Of a DNA stretch of 64,000 nt, positions 46,680 to 55,986 are shown in pieces. The DNA lies in the NCBI RefSeq assembly GCF_016342705.1, contig NZ_JAEINV010000009.1:1-64000 (forward strand), written 5' to 3'. A program made the translations under genes and the position numbers. The stretch's first letter is position 1. Every line of letters starts with the position of its first letter. Below the pieces are notes generated by a model. It was not told the DNA's origin, searched no databases, and saw only the letters and a program-made list of their open reading frames with translations. The stretch is from Lutibacter sp. GTDB taxonomy: Bacteria > Bacteroidota > Bacteroidia > Flavobacteriales > Flavobacteriaceae.

Positions 46680-46717
46680 CCCTTGTAATTAAATAATTAC
46701 AAGGGTTTCTTTTTTTT
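46680..46717. terminator. Displaced tRNA-Ser terminator
   Basis: A 12-bp perfect stem (CCCTTGTAATTA / TAATTACAAGGG, 46680-46705) followed by TTTCTTTTTTTT. It directly follows attR. Before integration it would have stood just after the tRNA; now it also ends the minus-strand oxidoreductase gene. Confidence 0.85.
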
Positions 46718-47669
46718 AGTAATTTATTATTACATTTCCTGTTTTTTCACCCTGTATTACATAATTATAAGCTTTTGAAATAGCTTCAAAATTATACTCT
46801 TTATCTATCACCGGATAAAATTTTCCTTCTTCTAACATTTTAATAATAAAAGGAATTGTAATTTGTTTACTATATGGAATTGGGAATATGACTTTTTTAT
46901 TAAACAATGGAGACAATATATGATAAAATAAGTTTTTTGAACAACCTCCTAATTCAGACGAAATATAGCTACCATTTTTATTTAAAAAAGGCTTACATTT
47001 TTTATATGAACTTTTACCCACTGTATCAAATATAAAATCAAATGTATCAACATTATTTCTAAAATCTTCTTTAGTATAATCATAAACTTTATACGCTCCT
47101 AAAGATTGAATTAAATGAATGTTTTTACCATTACACGTAGCTATAATTTTAGTAGTGTACTGTTTAACAAATTGTAAAAGTGCAGAACCTATACCGCCAT
47201 CTGCACCTATAATTAAAATTTTCTGATTTCTTAGTATTGTAATTTTTTGAAGAAAACTAAATGCATAATAAGCACCTTCTAGGCTTGCAGCTGCTGCTTT
47301 GAAATTTATATTTTGTGGTATTAGAAATAATCTTTTTTCAGTTGCAATCATATATTCTCCCTGAGATTCAAAACCTAAATCATGAAAACCAAATACTTTA
47401 TCACCAACTTTAAACGATTTAACTGCCTTTCCTATTTGTATAATTTCTCCTGCAACATCTGTACCCAATATTATTTTTTTAGGTTTAGTGAAACCAATAA
47501 AAAAGCGCATTATAAACGGTTTAGCCATTAAAATTGCACAATCAGTTCTATTAACAGTTGTTGCATGTACTTTTATTAAAACTTCATTATTTTTGAGCTC
47601 TGGAATTTTTAGCGTTTCAATTTTCATGAGATTTGGTGCACCATATTTTCTACGTATTAAAGCTTTCAT
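46716..47669 (-). CDS. MDR-family NAD(P)-dependent oxidoreductase (quinone-reductase/alcohol-dehydrogenase type)
   Basis: 317 residues. N-terminal GroES-like fold (NEVLIKVHATTVNRTDCAIL, then GTDVAGEIIQIGKAVKSFKVGDKVFGF) and Rossmann domain (IIGADGGIGSALLQFVKQY). Cysteines of a structural zinc are absent and the catalytic zinc ligands are not evident, so it belongs with zinc-free quinone oxidoreductase-like members. Substrate unknown; reduction of quinones or enones is usual. It is the last of five minus-strand genes (52095 to 46716) with short gaps and ends at the terminator beside attR. Confidence 0.87.
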   Translation of the reverse strand: MKALIRRKYGAPNLMKIETLKIPELKNNEVLIKVHATTVNRTDCAILMAKPFIMRFFIGFTKPKKIILGTDVAGEIIQIGKAVKSFKVGDKVFGFHDLGFESQGEYMIATEKRLFLIPQNINFKAAAASLEGAYYAFSFLQKITILRNQKILIIGADGGIGSALLQFVKQYTTKIIATCNGKNIHLIQSLGAYKVYDYTKEDFRNNVDTFDFIFDTVGKSSYKKCKPFLNKNGSYISSELGGCSKNLFYHILSPLFNKKVIFPIPYSKQITIPFIIKMLEEGKFYPVIDKEYNFEAISKAYNYVIQGEKTGNVIINY

Positions 47670-47714
47670 TTTAAAAATCTTCTAATTTATCAAGTAAGGT
47701 TAATCTATTTTGTG

Positions 47715-49160
47715 TTAATCTTGCAAAAAAAAGTTTTCAAAATACCTCAATGCTGAAACAATTAAGTTACTTCTATTTTTTGCTTTTTCTTGAAAACTTT
47801 GAAGTAAATTATGATGAAGTTTTCTTCCATTAATAAAAACAATGTTAGGATTTTTAAGCGTATTTATATTTAACAACGGATTTTCATCAACCAAAATTAA
47901 GTTTGCCATTTTTCCTACTTCAATTGTACCTAAATTATTCATAATTTTATGAGTTTTAGCCGCATTTACAGTTGCCGTTTTTAAAACTTCAAAATTTGAA
48001 AGTCCGGCTGCTTTATAAAAAGCCAATTCATTATGAATTGAAAAACCTGGAACTGTTACACCAATACCTGCATCTGTTCCACAAATAATTGAAACACCTG
48101 CCTTATGAAGCTTACCAACTATTGCTAAATGAAAATTGTGCTGTTCTTTAATAGAATTTACAATTGTAGAATCATTTAATTTACTGTTGTGCCATCTATT
48201 ATATTGCGCTTTACTATCAACCATATAAATTAGCGGATTCAAATACTTCATTCGATCAGTTTTTAAAATTTGATCATCCATAAGCATTTGATAAATGTTA
48301 TTATACACTGTTAAAGTGGGACAAAAATTTGTTTGTTTAAATTTTGAAAAATCACTTATTAAATCATTTAATTTAATAGAATCTAACTTGTAATTTAAAG
48401 GTTGTTGCACAATATCTTCAGCGTGTTCTATTGATTTAATTTGAGAATTAAAATGATAGTTATATGCTACTTTTTGTGATGGATGTGCAATAATATCCAT
48501 TTCAGAGCGTGTTGCTTGCGCTATTATTGCATCAAATAAATCTTTATCAAGGCCATAGTATGTTTTAATAAAATCATAGCCATTTTTTTTATATCGTATT
48601 ACTTTTTCCTTAGCTTCTTTTGTGCTAAATAGTTGTAAATTATCGTCACCAATAAATTCTGGACCTGTAAGTTTTGGACCCGTAGTAAAAAGCATAGGAG
48701 CTACTATTTTATTAGTATTTATTTCCTTTTTAAGCCTTAAATGCATTGGCATACCCCATAAATTTCTAACAGCAGTAACTCCATTTGAAAGGTACAAACC
48801 CAATTCATATTTATCCCAAACATGAACGTGCATATCAATAAGTCCGGGTAATAAAAATTTATTATTTGCATCAATTACTGGTATTCCTTGCTCCTCAATA
48901 CTATCAGAAATTTTATGAATTACACCACTTTTTAAATAAACTATTTTATTTTTTAAAATAGTATCTTTTGACATTGGCAGTATATTTACATTGGTAATTA
49001 TGTACGAATTATTACTTGCATCATCAATATTTTCTATTTTAAAATAACTTGTTTTTTGCTCATCATCCCAAATTGCAACAATAAGTAATATCAACATTAA
49101 ACCAATAGTTAATACTAATATTTTTACACTTTTCTTTAAAATTTTTACCATGTTTTTCAT
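47715..49160 (-). CDS. Membrane-anchored amidohydrolase (imidazolonepropionase-like)
   Basis: 481 residues. A hydrophobic segment at about 11-29 (VKILVLTIGLMLILLIVAIW) anchors or exports the protein. The metal-dependent amidohydrolase fold follows: DMHVHVWDK (HxH), KTYYGL (possible carboxylated Lys), IAHPS and SIEHAED (His ligands) and CGTDAGIG (Asp). Relatives act as peptidases such as prolidases or on cyclic amides in the periplasm. It lies 14 bp downstream of the serine hydrolase gene, which suggests a shared peptide or amide substrate. Confidence 0.85.
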   Translation of the reverse strand: MKNMVKILKKSVKILVLTIGLMLILLIVAIWDDEQKTSYFKIENIDDASNNSYIITNVNILPMSKDTILKNKIVYLKSGVIHKISDSIEEQGIPVIDANNKFLLPGLIDMHVHVWDKYELGLYLSNGVTAVRNLWGMPMHLRLKKEINTNKIVAPMLFTTGPKLTGPEFIGDDNLQLFSTKEAKEKVIRYKKNGYDFIKTYYGLDKDLFDAIIAQATRSEMDIIAHPSQKVAYNYHFNSQIKSIEHAEDIVQQPLNYKLDSIKLNDLISDFSKFKQTNFCPTLTVYNNIYQMLMDDQILKTDRMKYLNPLIYMVDSKAQYNRWHNSKLNDSTIVNSIKEQHNFHLAIVGKLHKAGVSIICGTDAGIGVTVPGFSIHNELAFYKAAGLSNFEVLKTATVNAAKTHKIMNNLGTIEVGKMANLILVDENPLLNINTLKNPNIVFINGRKLHHNLLQSFQEKAKNRSNLIVSALRYFENFFLQD

Positions 49161-49174
49161 TTCAAAATATTTAA

Positions 49175-50218
49175 TTATAATTTATGGTTTCGCTTGAGAA
49201 TTTTAATAATTCTTTGATATCCAATTTCAGATAAAGTCCAATTATAGCCATCAAAATCAACTGTATTTGTAAATTGTATTACAACCGCATCAATATCATT
49301 ATGATATTTAGCAATCGTTTGATAACCAGGAATTAATCCTGTATGCTCATATTTATAAATGGAATTATAAATTTCCTGTTCCGCATTATTAGTAAAAATA
49401 GTACCGTTATTTAAAGCCCGTATAAATTTGGCTAAATCTTCAGCCGTTGTTAATATTCCATCTACTTCTACTGATTTTAAATCGCTTTCATACCCAACAT
49501 AATATCCGCTCATAACATCGTTTAAATTAACTTGATTTATAGAACTAAACGTGTTTTTTAAATGAAGTTTTTTTAATATTTCGCTTTTAATATATTCAAA
49601 TTCAGAAACATTGGTAACTCTTTCAATTAATTCAGAAAGTAATACATAATTTGTATTACAGTATTCATAACTTGTATCAGGTATAAAATTTGCTGGCAAA
49701 TCGAGTATTAAGTCTAATTTTTCTGAATTGTTTTGTTTAGGATTCATCCAATAATTTTGTGTAGCTGTAAAATTTGGAATACCGCTGCGGTGACTAACCA
49801 GCATTTTTATTGTTATTGTATCGGCATACTGTATACGACCTTTAAGTTCAGGAAAATAAAAAGCTAATGATTTGTCTAAAGAAATTAGTCCTTGATAATG
49901 TAATTTTGCAATTGCAACTGCAGTATATAATTTTCCAACGCTTGCAATTTTAAACAACGTATTTGGTGTAGCAGACTCTTTGGTTTCTCGATTTTTATAC
50001 CCAGCAGTATAAAAAGCTGGTTGTTTACCTTCTTCATCAACATAAACTATAATTCCATCAAATCCATACCCCTTTGTTTTATCAACTTGTAATTGTACCG
50101 TTTTAGGTAAGGGCGTTATCCATGCTCTTACTATTGGCCAAGGAACAAAGTATAAAGAAATAACTGTTCCTAAAAATAATAAAATTCGTATCATCGTAAT
50201 TTTCTGCTTTTTGTTCAT
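49175..50218 (-). CDS. Serine hydrolase, beta-lactamase class C family
   Basis: The frame opens at 50263, but the ATG at 50218 (MNKKQKITM) places a basic start before the hydrophobic segment IRILLFLGTVISLYFVPW and is preferred (about 347 residues). The active-site motif SVGK (SxxK) is followed by YCN (YxN) and HTG near the end in HTGLIPGYQT. These proteins are periplasmic esterases, D-aminopeptidases or peptidoglycan enzymes. It forms an operon with the amidohydrolase and acyltransferase genes. True beta-lactamase activity cannot be claimed. Confidence 0.85.
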   Translation of the reverse strand: MNKKQKITMIRILLFLGTVISLYFVPWPIVRAWITPLPKTVQLQVDKTKGYGFDGIIVYVDEEGKQPAFYTAGYKNRETKESATPNTLFKIASVGKLYTAVAIAKLHYQGLISLDKSLAFYFPELKGRIQYADTITIKMLVSHRSGIPNFTATQNYWMNPKQNNSEKLDLILDLPANFIPDTSYEYCNTNYVLLSELIERVTNVSEFEYIKSEILKKLHLKNTFSSINQVNLNDVMSGYYVGYESDLKSVEVDGILTTAEDLAKFIRALNNGTIFTNNAEQEIYNSIYKYEHTGLIPGYQTIAKYHNDIDAVVIQFTNTVDFDGYNWTLSEIGYQRIIKILKRNHKL

Positions 50219-50390
50219 TTTTTTAGTTTTTATGATTCTTTTGGTTGAAATAAACCCAAACACTTATTATCATTTTGAATCAAATATTTAATTTATTGTC
50301 CCTCCAAATGTATTCAGCAATCATTTTTTTGATTCATTAATAGCCTTTTGTAATTTTTAACAAGTTACTATATTTAATTTTATTAAATTT

Positions 50391-51482
50391 TTACATTGAG
50401 GTTGAAACTATTTCAACTTTTTTAGAGGTTTTATTTTTTAGTTTTAAGCCAAATAATGGTCTTAAAAAAATGATTTTTTTTACCACAAACTCATAAATAA
50501 TGAAACAACCTAAAAAAGTAAAAATAACTATACTTCCAAATTTTATGATTGGCTGTAATTTTAATGGCAAAATAAAAAGTGCACCTGCATATAATACAAA
50601 CATGTGAATAATATAGATAGGATAAGCTGCTTGACTTAAATAGCTTAACAAGTTACTTGGTTTGTTTAAATACTGGTAACCAATGCCAAAAAGACCAAAA
50701 ATCCAACAATTAGATTCAATTACTTTTAAATAATACATTGTTGATAATGCATAGCCCTCAATGCGAATTAAACATAATAATGTCGCTAAAGCAATATATA
50801 ACCATTTCCACTTTAAAACTGTTTTCCAAAATGTTGTTCCTGAATAAACAAATAGAAAACCAAAAAAGAAAGCAATAAATCCTATAAAAAAACCATGCCA
50901 AGTTTGAGCATATAATTCAAAAAGCTGCGGTTTAACAACTAGTAATTCAATAATAAAAAACAGTGATACCAACAGAGGGCCAAAAGCATACTTCATCACT
51001 TTTGAAATTGCATTTTTTAATGAATTACTTTTTAAATTCTTTAAATAGAAAAAAAGTGGCGAAAGTAAAATAACATAGGCAAAAATATTTCCTAAAAACC
51101 ATAAATGACCTCTACTAGGATAATAGCTGTATGGCATATTATAATAATTCTGAAATACCAATATATGTAACGGAGTAATAGCAATACAGCCAAATAAAAA
51201 TGGCACTAAAATTCTTTTTGTTCTTTCTATTAAAACACTTTTATTGGTTCTTTTTTTCATCGCAAAATACATGCCCATTCCAGAAACATAAAATAAAAGT
51301 GGAATTCTCCAAACATTTAACATCGTCATTGGTGTCCAAAGTCTTTCAAGTGCTTCATTACTTTTAATAAAACCTATAAACAAAGCCCAAGGCTGAAAAA
51401 TAATGGCTATATGATAAATAAGCAACAAACCAATTGCAATAACTCTTAACCAATCAATGTCGTATCTCCTTTCTGCTGTCAT
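50391..51482 (-). CDS. Acyltransferase 3 family integral membrane protein (OafA/MdoC-like)
   Basis: 363 residues with about ten transmembrane helices. The family start RRYDIDWLRVIAIGLLLIYH, with the conserved Arg and His, and RGHLWFLGNIFAYVI in the second third are present. Members transfer acyl groups, often O-acetyl, to glycans or lipids at the inner membrane. The target is unknown. It follows the ankyrin lipoprotein gene by 19 bp. Confidence 0.87.
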   Translation of the reverse strand: MTAERRYDIDWLRVIAIGLLLIYHIAIIFQPWALFIGFIKSNEALERLWTPMTMLNVWRIPLLFYVSGMGMYFAMKKRTNKSVLIERTKRILVPFLFGCIAITPLHILVFQNYYNMPYSYYPSRGHLWFLGNIFAYVILLSPLFFYLKNLKSNSLKNAISKVMKYAFGPLLVSLFFIIELLVVKPQLFELYAQTWHGFFIGFIAFFFGFLFVYSGTTFWKTVLKWKWLYIALATLLCLIRIEGYALSTMYYLKVIESNCWIFGLFGIGYQYLNKPSNLLSYLSQAAYPIYIIHMFVLYAGALFILPLKLQPIIKFGSIVIFTFLGCFIIYEFVVKKIIFLRPLFGLKLKNKTSKKVEIVSTSM

Positions 51483-51501
51483 GTTAAAATATTTACTTTA
51501 A

Positions 51502-52095
51502 TTATTGTAACATCATTGCTATAACCGGACGCGCTTTTTGAAGTTCAATCATATCCAATGTAAAACCCATAGGTTGCAATTGACTTATTAGCATTTCGTA
51601 TATAGGTTTCATTTCATTAAAATTGGCTAACACAGTTTCTCTAGGTGTAGCTCCAAAATTATTTTTAATAGTCTTATTAGCCTTAGCATCAATTAAAATT
51701 TGAACAATTTCTACACGTCCAAAAAAAGCAGCAATATGTAAAGCTGTTGAACCATCATTATTTTTAATAGCTAATTTTGCTTGTGCGTTTATTAAATATT
51801 TTGCTATTTCAATTTTATTAAATGTTGCAGCAGACATTAAAGGTGTAGAGCCACTCATAGGTTCTTTTTGATTGATATCTGTACCTGCTTTAATATGCTG
51901 TTTTACAGCTTCTAAATCTCCTGAAATAACTGCGGAATGTATATCAATTTTTGGTTTGCTTACAATTTTAGCAGTACTATTATTACTAGATGAATTTGCA
52001 TTTTTATTAGATTGTGCGCATGCGCTAGTTAATAAAACAGTTAGCACTAAAATTTTAATGGTCAGGTTAAATCTGTTTATTTTTAATGTTTTCAT
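51502..52095 (-). CDS. Ankyrin-repeat lipoprotein
   Basis: 197 residues. A long signal sequence with lipobox LTSAC places the lipidated Cys near residue 26. After a Ser/Asn linker come three ankyrin repeats (about 50-150: SGDLEAVKQHIKAGTDINQK, STPLMSAATFNKIEIAKYLI and STALHIAAFFGRVEIVQILI), giving a small protein-binding surface in the periplasm. First gene of the five-gene minus-strand group, divergent from the AraC/TPR regulator, which probably controls it. Confidence 0.88.
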   Translation of the reverse strand: MKTLKINRFNLTIKILVLTVLLTSACAQSNKNANSSSNNSTAKIVSKPKIDIHSAVISGDLEAVKQHIKAGTDINQKEPMSGSTPLMSAATFNKIEIAKYLINAQAKLAIKNNDGSTALHIAAFFGRVEIVQILIDAKANKTIKNNFGATPRETVLANFNEMKPIYEMLISQLQPMGFTLDMIELQKARPVIAMMLQ

Positions 52096-52308
52096 ACTTA
52101 AAATTTTTTAATGATTATTTTTATATTTTTTAACAGTACAAAGATGTGATATTGAGCATATTACTTTAAAACAAGTATGATGCTATTTATATTAAATTTG
52201 ATGAAGACATATAAAAAATGATGCAGAAATATCAATTATGACGCAAAAGCAATTTTTAAACGAAAGAAATTTACATATTTAGCAAAAAGGCATTTAAATA
52301 AATTTTTC

Positions 52309-52316
52309 TACTTTTG
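52309..52316 (+). promoter_or_regulatory. -7 element for the AraC/TPR regulator gene
   Basis: TACTTTTG, an exact TAnnTTTG match, 16 bp before the ATG at 52333. The 237-bp gap 52096-52332 probably also holds the divergent promoter for the ankyrin gene, not identified by eye. Confidence 0.5.
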
Positions 52317-52332
52317 ATATAATTCGAAAAAA

Positions 52333-54426
52333 ATGTCAAATATCTCATTACAAGGAAAATTTATTGAACAAGCAGAAGTTCTTGTTTTAGAAAATATTTC
52401 AAATGAACAATTTGGGGTTTCTGAGTTGGCTGAATTGATGAATATGAGTCGCTCTAATTTACTCCGAAAAATTAAAAAAGAAACCCAGCTTTCTGCAAGT
52501 CAATTTATAAGACAAGTACGTCTTCAAAAGGGATTAATTATGTTAACAGAAACCGAACTAACAGTTTCTGAAATTTCGTATTTGGTTGGTTTTGGAAACA
52601 ATTCATACTTTATTAAATGTTTTAGAGAACATTTTGGATATTCACCAGGAGAAGCAAGAAAAAAAACTTTTGAGAGTGCACAAAACATCGCAATAGAACC
52701 TTCTGAAAAATATATATCCAAAACCAAACCATTTAAATATAATATTCTAAAAATTGCAATTTTAACTTTGCTTATTTTCACAATTGGTACAATTATTTTT
52801 TTTAATACAAAAACCCAAAACACAGCAGTACATAATGTAAATGCAAAAAAATCAATTGCAATTCTTCCATTTAAAAATATGAGTAATGATTCTACAAATC
52901 TTTATTTTGTAAATGGTCTTATGGAATCATCACTTAACAACTTGCAAAAAATTAAAGATTTACGTGTTATTAGCAGAACATCTGTTGAAAAGTACAGAAA
53001 CACGAATAAAACAGTTTCAGAAATAGCCAAAGAACTAAATGTTAATTATTTAGTTGAAGGAAGCGGACAACGTATTGGTGATCAGGTATTATTAAATATC
53101 CAATTAATAGATGCTTTAAATGACACACCTATGTGGACGGAACAATACAACCACAAAATACTTAACATCTTTGATTTGCAAAATACCGTAGCTAAAAAAA
53201 TTGCAGCAGCAATAAAAGCAACAGTAACACAATCTGAACTTTTACAAATTGATAAAAAACCAACTGAAAATTTAGAAGCTTACGAATATTATTTGAAAGG
53301 TTTAGAACCTTTTCAAACTGAAACAAAAGAAGGCTTAAAAAAAGCCATTCCGCTGTTTGAAAAAGCAATTGCAATAGATTCTAAGTTTGCTTTAGCTTAT
53401 TCCAAACTTGCAACTTCATATTATTATTTAGACATTAATAAAGCTGAAAAACAATATACAGACATTATCAATAATTATGCTGATAAATCGTTACTTTACG
53501 ATTCAAAATCGGCCGAAAGTTTAATTTCTAAAGCATTGTACTACATTAATATTCATGAATTTAGACTGGCAGTACCTTACTTAGAAAAAGCCTTAGAATA
53601 CAACCCTAATTCTTCTTCGGTTGTGCAAATATTGGCCGATATTTATTCACGTGTAATTCCTGATACTGCAAAATATTTAAAATATGCTTTATTAGGGTTA
53701 CAAATAGATATAGAAGCAAATGATTCTATTACAAAAAGTTATATGTATTTATCATTAAGCAATGCTTTTATTCAAAATGGTTTTGTTGACCAAGCAAATA
53801 AATATATTGATTTATCTTTAACTTATAATCCTAAAAATTATTATGCGCCGTTTTTAAAAGTTTTTATTCAATATGCTACACATCAAAATATAGGAAAAAC
53901 AACTAAGGCATTAGTTAAAGAATGGAAAAAAGACACATTGCGACTAGACATTTTACAAGAAGTTGGTAAGTTTTATTATTTTCAAGAAAACTATAATAAA
54001 GCCTACTATTACTATAAAAAGTTTGTTGATACTCGACAAAAAAATGGTTTAAACATCTATCCTCAAGAAAATTTAAAAATAGGATATGTATATGAAAAAA
54101 TAGGTAAAGTTAAAGAAGCTGAAACATTGTATAAAGCATATGATATTTATTGTAAAAACGATCAATCCATCTATCAGCCAGCAAGTTTAGCAATGAAATA
54201 CTTAAAAGAAAACAAACCAGAACTTGCTATACAACAATTAAATAAGTTTGCTTCTAACAATAATTACCAATATTGGATATTGTTATTTTTAGAAAAAGAC
54301 CCACTAGTTAAGCCTTTAAAAAATCACCCAAAATATGATGCACTTATTAAAAAAATAAACACTAAGTTTTGGGAAAACCACCAACAGCTTAAAAAAAAGT
54401 TAAAAGAAACAGATTTATTAAAGTAA
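52333..54426 (+). CDS. AraC-HTH / TolB-like / TPR transmembrane regulator
   Basis: 697 residues. An AraC-type double HTH lies at the N-terminus (about 15-115: VSELAELMNMSRSNLLRKIK and SEISYLVGFGNNSYFIKCFR), unlike the C-terminal place usual in this family. One membrane helix follows (about 141-158, ILKIAILTLLIFTIGTIIFF), then a TolB-like domain (SIAILPFKNMSNDSTNLYFV, GLMESSLNNLQKIKDLRVIS) and TPR repeats to the end. The plan is that of membrane-bound one-component regulators such as CadC, sensing in the periplasm and binding DNA in the cytoplasm. It is divergent from the five-gene hydrolase group, its likely target. Confidence 0.88.
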   Translation: MSNISLQGKFIEQAEVLVLENISNEQFGVSELAELMNMSRSNLLRKIKKETQLSASQFIRQVRLQKGLIMLTETELTVSEISYLVGFGNNSYFIKCFREHFGYSPGEARKKTFESAQNIAIEPSEKYISKTKPFKYNILKIAILTLLIFTIGTIIFFNTKTQNTAVHNVNAKKSIAILPFKNMSNDSTNLYFVNGLMESSLNNLQKIKDLRVISRTSVEKYRNTNKTVSEIAKELNVNYLVEGSGQRIGDQVLLNIQLIDALNDTPMWTEQYNHKILNIFDLQNTVAKKIAAAIKATVTQSELLQIDKKPTENLEAYEYYLKGLEPFQTETKEGLKKAIPLFEKAIAIDSKFALAYSKLATSYYYLDINKAEKQYTDIINNYADKSLLYDSKSAESLISKALYYINIHEFRLAVPYLEKALEYNPNSSSVVQILADIYSRVIPDTAKYLKYALLGLQIDIEANDSITKSYMYLSLSNAFIQNGFVDQANKYIDLSLTYNPKNYYAPFLKVFIQYATHQNIGKTTKALVKEWKKDTLRLDILQEVGKFYYFQENYNKAYYYYKKFVDTRQKNGLNIYPQENLKIGYVYEKIGKVKEAETLYKAYDIYCKNDQSIYQPASLAMKYLKENKPELAIQQLNKFASNNNYQYWILLFLEKDPLVKPLKNHPKYDALIKKINTKFWENHQQLKKKLKETDLLK

Positions 54427-54459
54427 AAACTTCTTATCAATACTAATTGATGTTTTCAA

Positions 54460-55308
54460 TTATTCACTTTCAAGTTGCTTTTTATAATTTTCAATTTCCA
54501 TTTTATACTTTTCTGGTAATTCAGGTTCTTTAAAATTCAGGTTATCAAGTGTTTCAATAATTATATCAGAAATTAATAAACGTGCCGTGTCTTTATCATC
54601 GGCAGGAATCACAAACCAAGGTGCATTTTCTGTTGATGTTTTGTTCAACAATTCTTGATAACAAAACTGGTATTTTTCCCATAATTGACGCTCTTTTAAA
54701 TCTCCTGGTGAAAATTTCCAGTTCTTTTCTTTTAACTTTAATCTACGTAATAATCTATTTTTTTGTTCTTCTTTTGAAAGGTTTAAAAAGAATTTTAATA
54801 CAATAGTTCCATTATTGGTAATTTGTTGTTCAAAATTGTTGATTTCATTCATTCTATTATTGTAAAAATCATCATTCAAATCTTCAATACTTTTTACTGT
54901 TGGAATATTTTCACTGAAAACATACTCTGGATGCACACGTGTTACCAATACATTTTCAAAATGTGTTCTATTAAAAATTCCAATTTTCCCTTTTTCAGGC
55001 AAAGCTAAATAGTGCCGCCATAAATAATTATGCTTCAATTCTACTTCCGTAGGAACTTTAAAGCTATGTACTTCAACACCTTGCGCATTTACATCTTTAA
55101 AAACTTCACGTATTAAACTATCTTTTCCTGAAGTATCCATTCCTTGCAAGCAAATTAACACAGCATACTTACCTTCGGCATACATAGTATCTTGTAATTT
55201 GCTTAACTTCTTTCTATTTTTCTTTAGTTTTTTCGAAGCTTTTTCAATAATTTCTTTGGTACTAACTTCGCTTAAATTAACTTTTGTTGTTACTTTATAT
55301 GGATTCAT
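54460..55308 (-). CDS. ppk2: Polyphosphate kinase 2 family protein
   Basis: The ATG at 55308 (MNPYKVTTKVN) suits the family start better than that at 55347. About 282 residues. Motifs: the Walker A-like CLQGMDTSGKDSLIREVF, the RTHFENVLVTRVHPE lid region and KFFLNLSKEEQKNRLLRR. PPK2 enzymes phosphorylate nucleoside mono- or diphosphates with polyphosphate in the cytoplasm. The nucleotide preference (AMP, ADP or GDP) cannot be settled by eye. Confidence 0.92.
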   Translation of the reverse strand: MNPYKVTTKVNLSEVSTKEIIEKASKKLKKNRKKLSKLQDTMYAEGKYAVLICLQGMDTSGKDSLIREVFKDVNAQGVEVHSFKVPTEVELKHNYLWRHYLALPEKGKIGIFNRTHFENVLVTRVHPEYVFSENIPTVKSIEDLNDDFYNNRMNEINNFEQQITNNGTIVLKFFLNLSKEEQKNRLLRRLKLKEKNWKFSPGDLKERQLWEKYQFCYQELLNKTSTENAPWFVIPADDKDTARLLISDIIIETLDNLNFKEPELPEKYKMEIENYKKQLESE

Positions 55309-55350
55309 TTTTGTTTTGTTTTTATAAATATATAAAAATGATTGCAAAAA

Positions 55351-55380
55351 AAAATCCTGACTTTTACAATCAGGATTTTT
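55351..55380 (-). terminator. Terminator of the peroxiredoxin-thioredoxin operon
   Basis: A 10-bp perfect stem (AAAATCCTGA / TCAGGATTTT) with a 9-nt loop, followed on the minus strand by a run of T. It lies 44-72 bp past the end of the DUF6952 gene and just upstream of ppk2. Confidence 0.83.
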
Positions 55381-55422
55381 TTATTTAATTAGTAGTATGA
55401 TTAATTTAGTAGTAATTTTTTT

Positions 55423-55680
55423 TTAAGAATCTATTGATCCTAATACTCTTTTCATAAAAGTATTTAAAGCTTCTTTTTGCGGCATTCCTTCTTTTATCAT
55501 TTTATCAACTTCAAGGGCGCCATATAAGTTAGAAATTAATTCACCAATTACATCTAACTCTTCATCTTTTAAAGAAGAAACTTCTGTTAACGCTTCTAGA
55601 GTTTCTATAGTCTCTATCACATAATCTTGATCATTTTCTTCAATAAAGTTGGTTAGGTGTTTAATTATTGGTAACTTCAT
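55423..55680 (-). CDS. DUF6952-like small conserved protein
   Basis: 85 residues, acidic and helical (MKLPIIKHLTNFIEENDQDY, then VIETIETLEALTEVSSLKDEELD). It overlaps the end of the thioredoxin gene by 20 bp and forms the third gene of the operon peroxiredoxin, thioredoxin, this protein, an order I recognise from Flavobacteriia. Function unknown; by context it should act with the peroxidase system. Confidence 0.8.
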   Translation of the reverse strand: MKLPIIKHLTNFIEENDQDYVIETIETLEALTEVSSLKDEELDVIGELISNLYGALEVDKMIKEGMPQKEALNTFMKRVLGSIDS

Positions 55681-55975
55681 CTACTAATTCTTTTAAAACT
55701 TCAAATTTATTAGTTTGTACTTGATTTACAAAAGCGCCACTTTTAAAAGTAGCAAATGTTGGTAAATTATCTACCGTTGCCATTTTTCTAGATTCTGGAA
55801 ACTTTTCTGCATCTACAATTAAAAAAACCGCATCTTCATTTTCTGATGACAATTTTTTAAATTTAGGCTTCATTATTCTACAATTGCCACACCACGTAGC
55901 CGCATATTGAACAACTACCGTTTTGTTATCACGTATTATTTGTGCTAAATTATCTTCTGCTAATTCTTGAAACAT
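55661..55975 (-). CDS. Thioredoxin-family protein with WCGNC motif
   Basis: 104 residues with the thioredoxin fold. The active site is WCGNC (Cys29, Cys32), Asn replacing the usual Pro, which should change the redox potential. The cis-Pro loop is NLPTFATFKSG. It starts 11 bp after the peroxiredoxin gene and is its probable reductant. It overlaps the following gene by 20 bp. Confidence 0.92.
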   Translation of the reverse strand: MFQELAEDNLAQIIRDNKTVVVQYAATWCGNCRIMKPKFKKLSSENEDAVFLIVDAEKFPESRKMATVDNLPTFATFKSGAFVNQVQTNKFEVLKELVDEVTNN

Positions 55976-55986
55976 AGTTCTTAATT

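Noticed and set aside
49175-50218. Antibiotic-resistance beta-lactamase
   Set aside because: The SxxK and YxN motifs are shared by many esterases and peptidases, and the neighbouring genes point to a different metabolic role.
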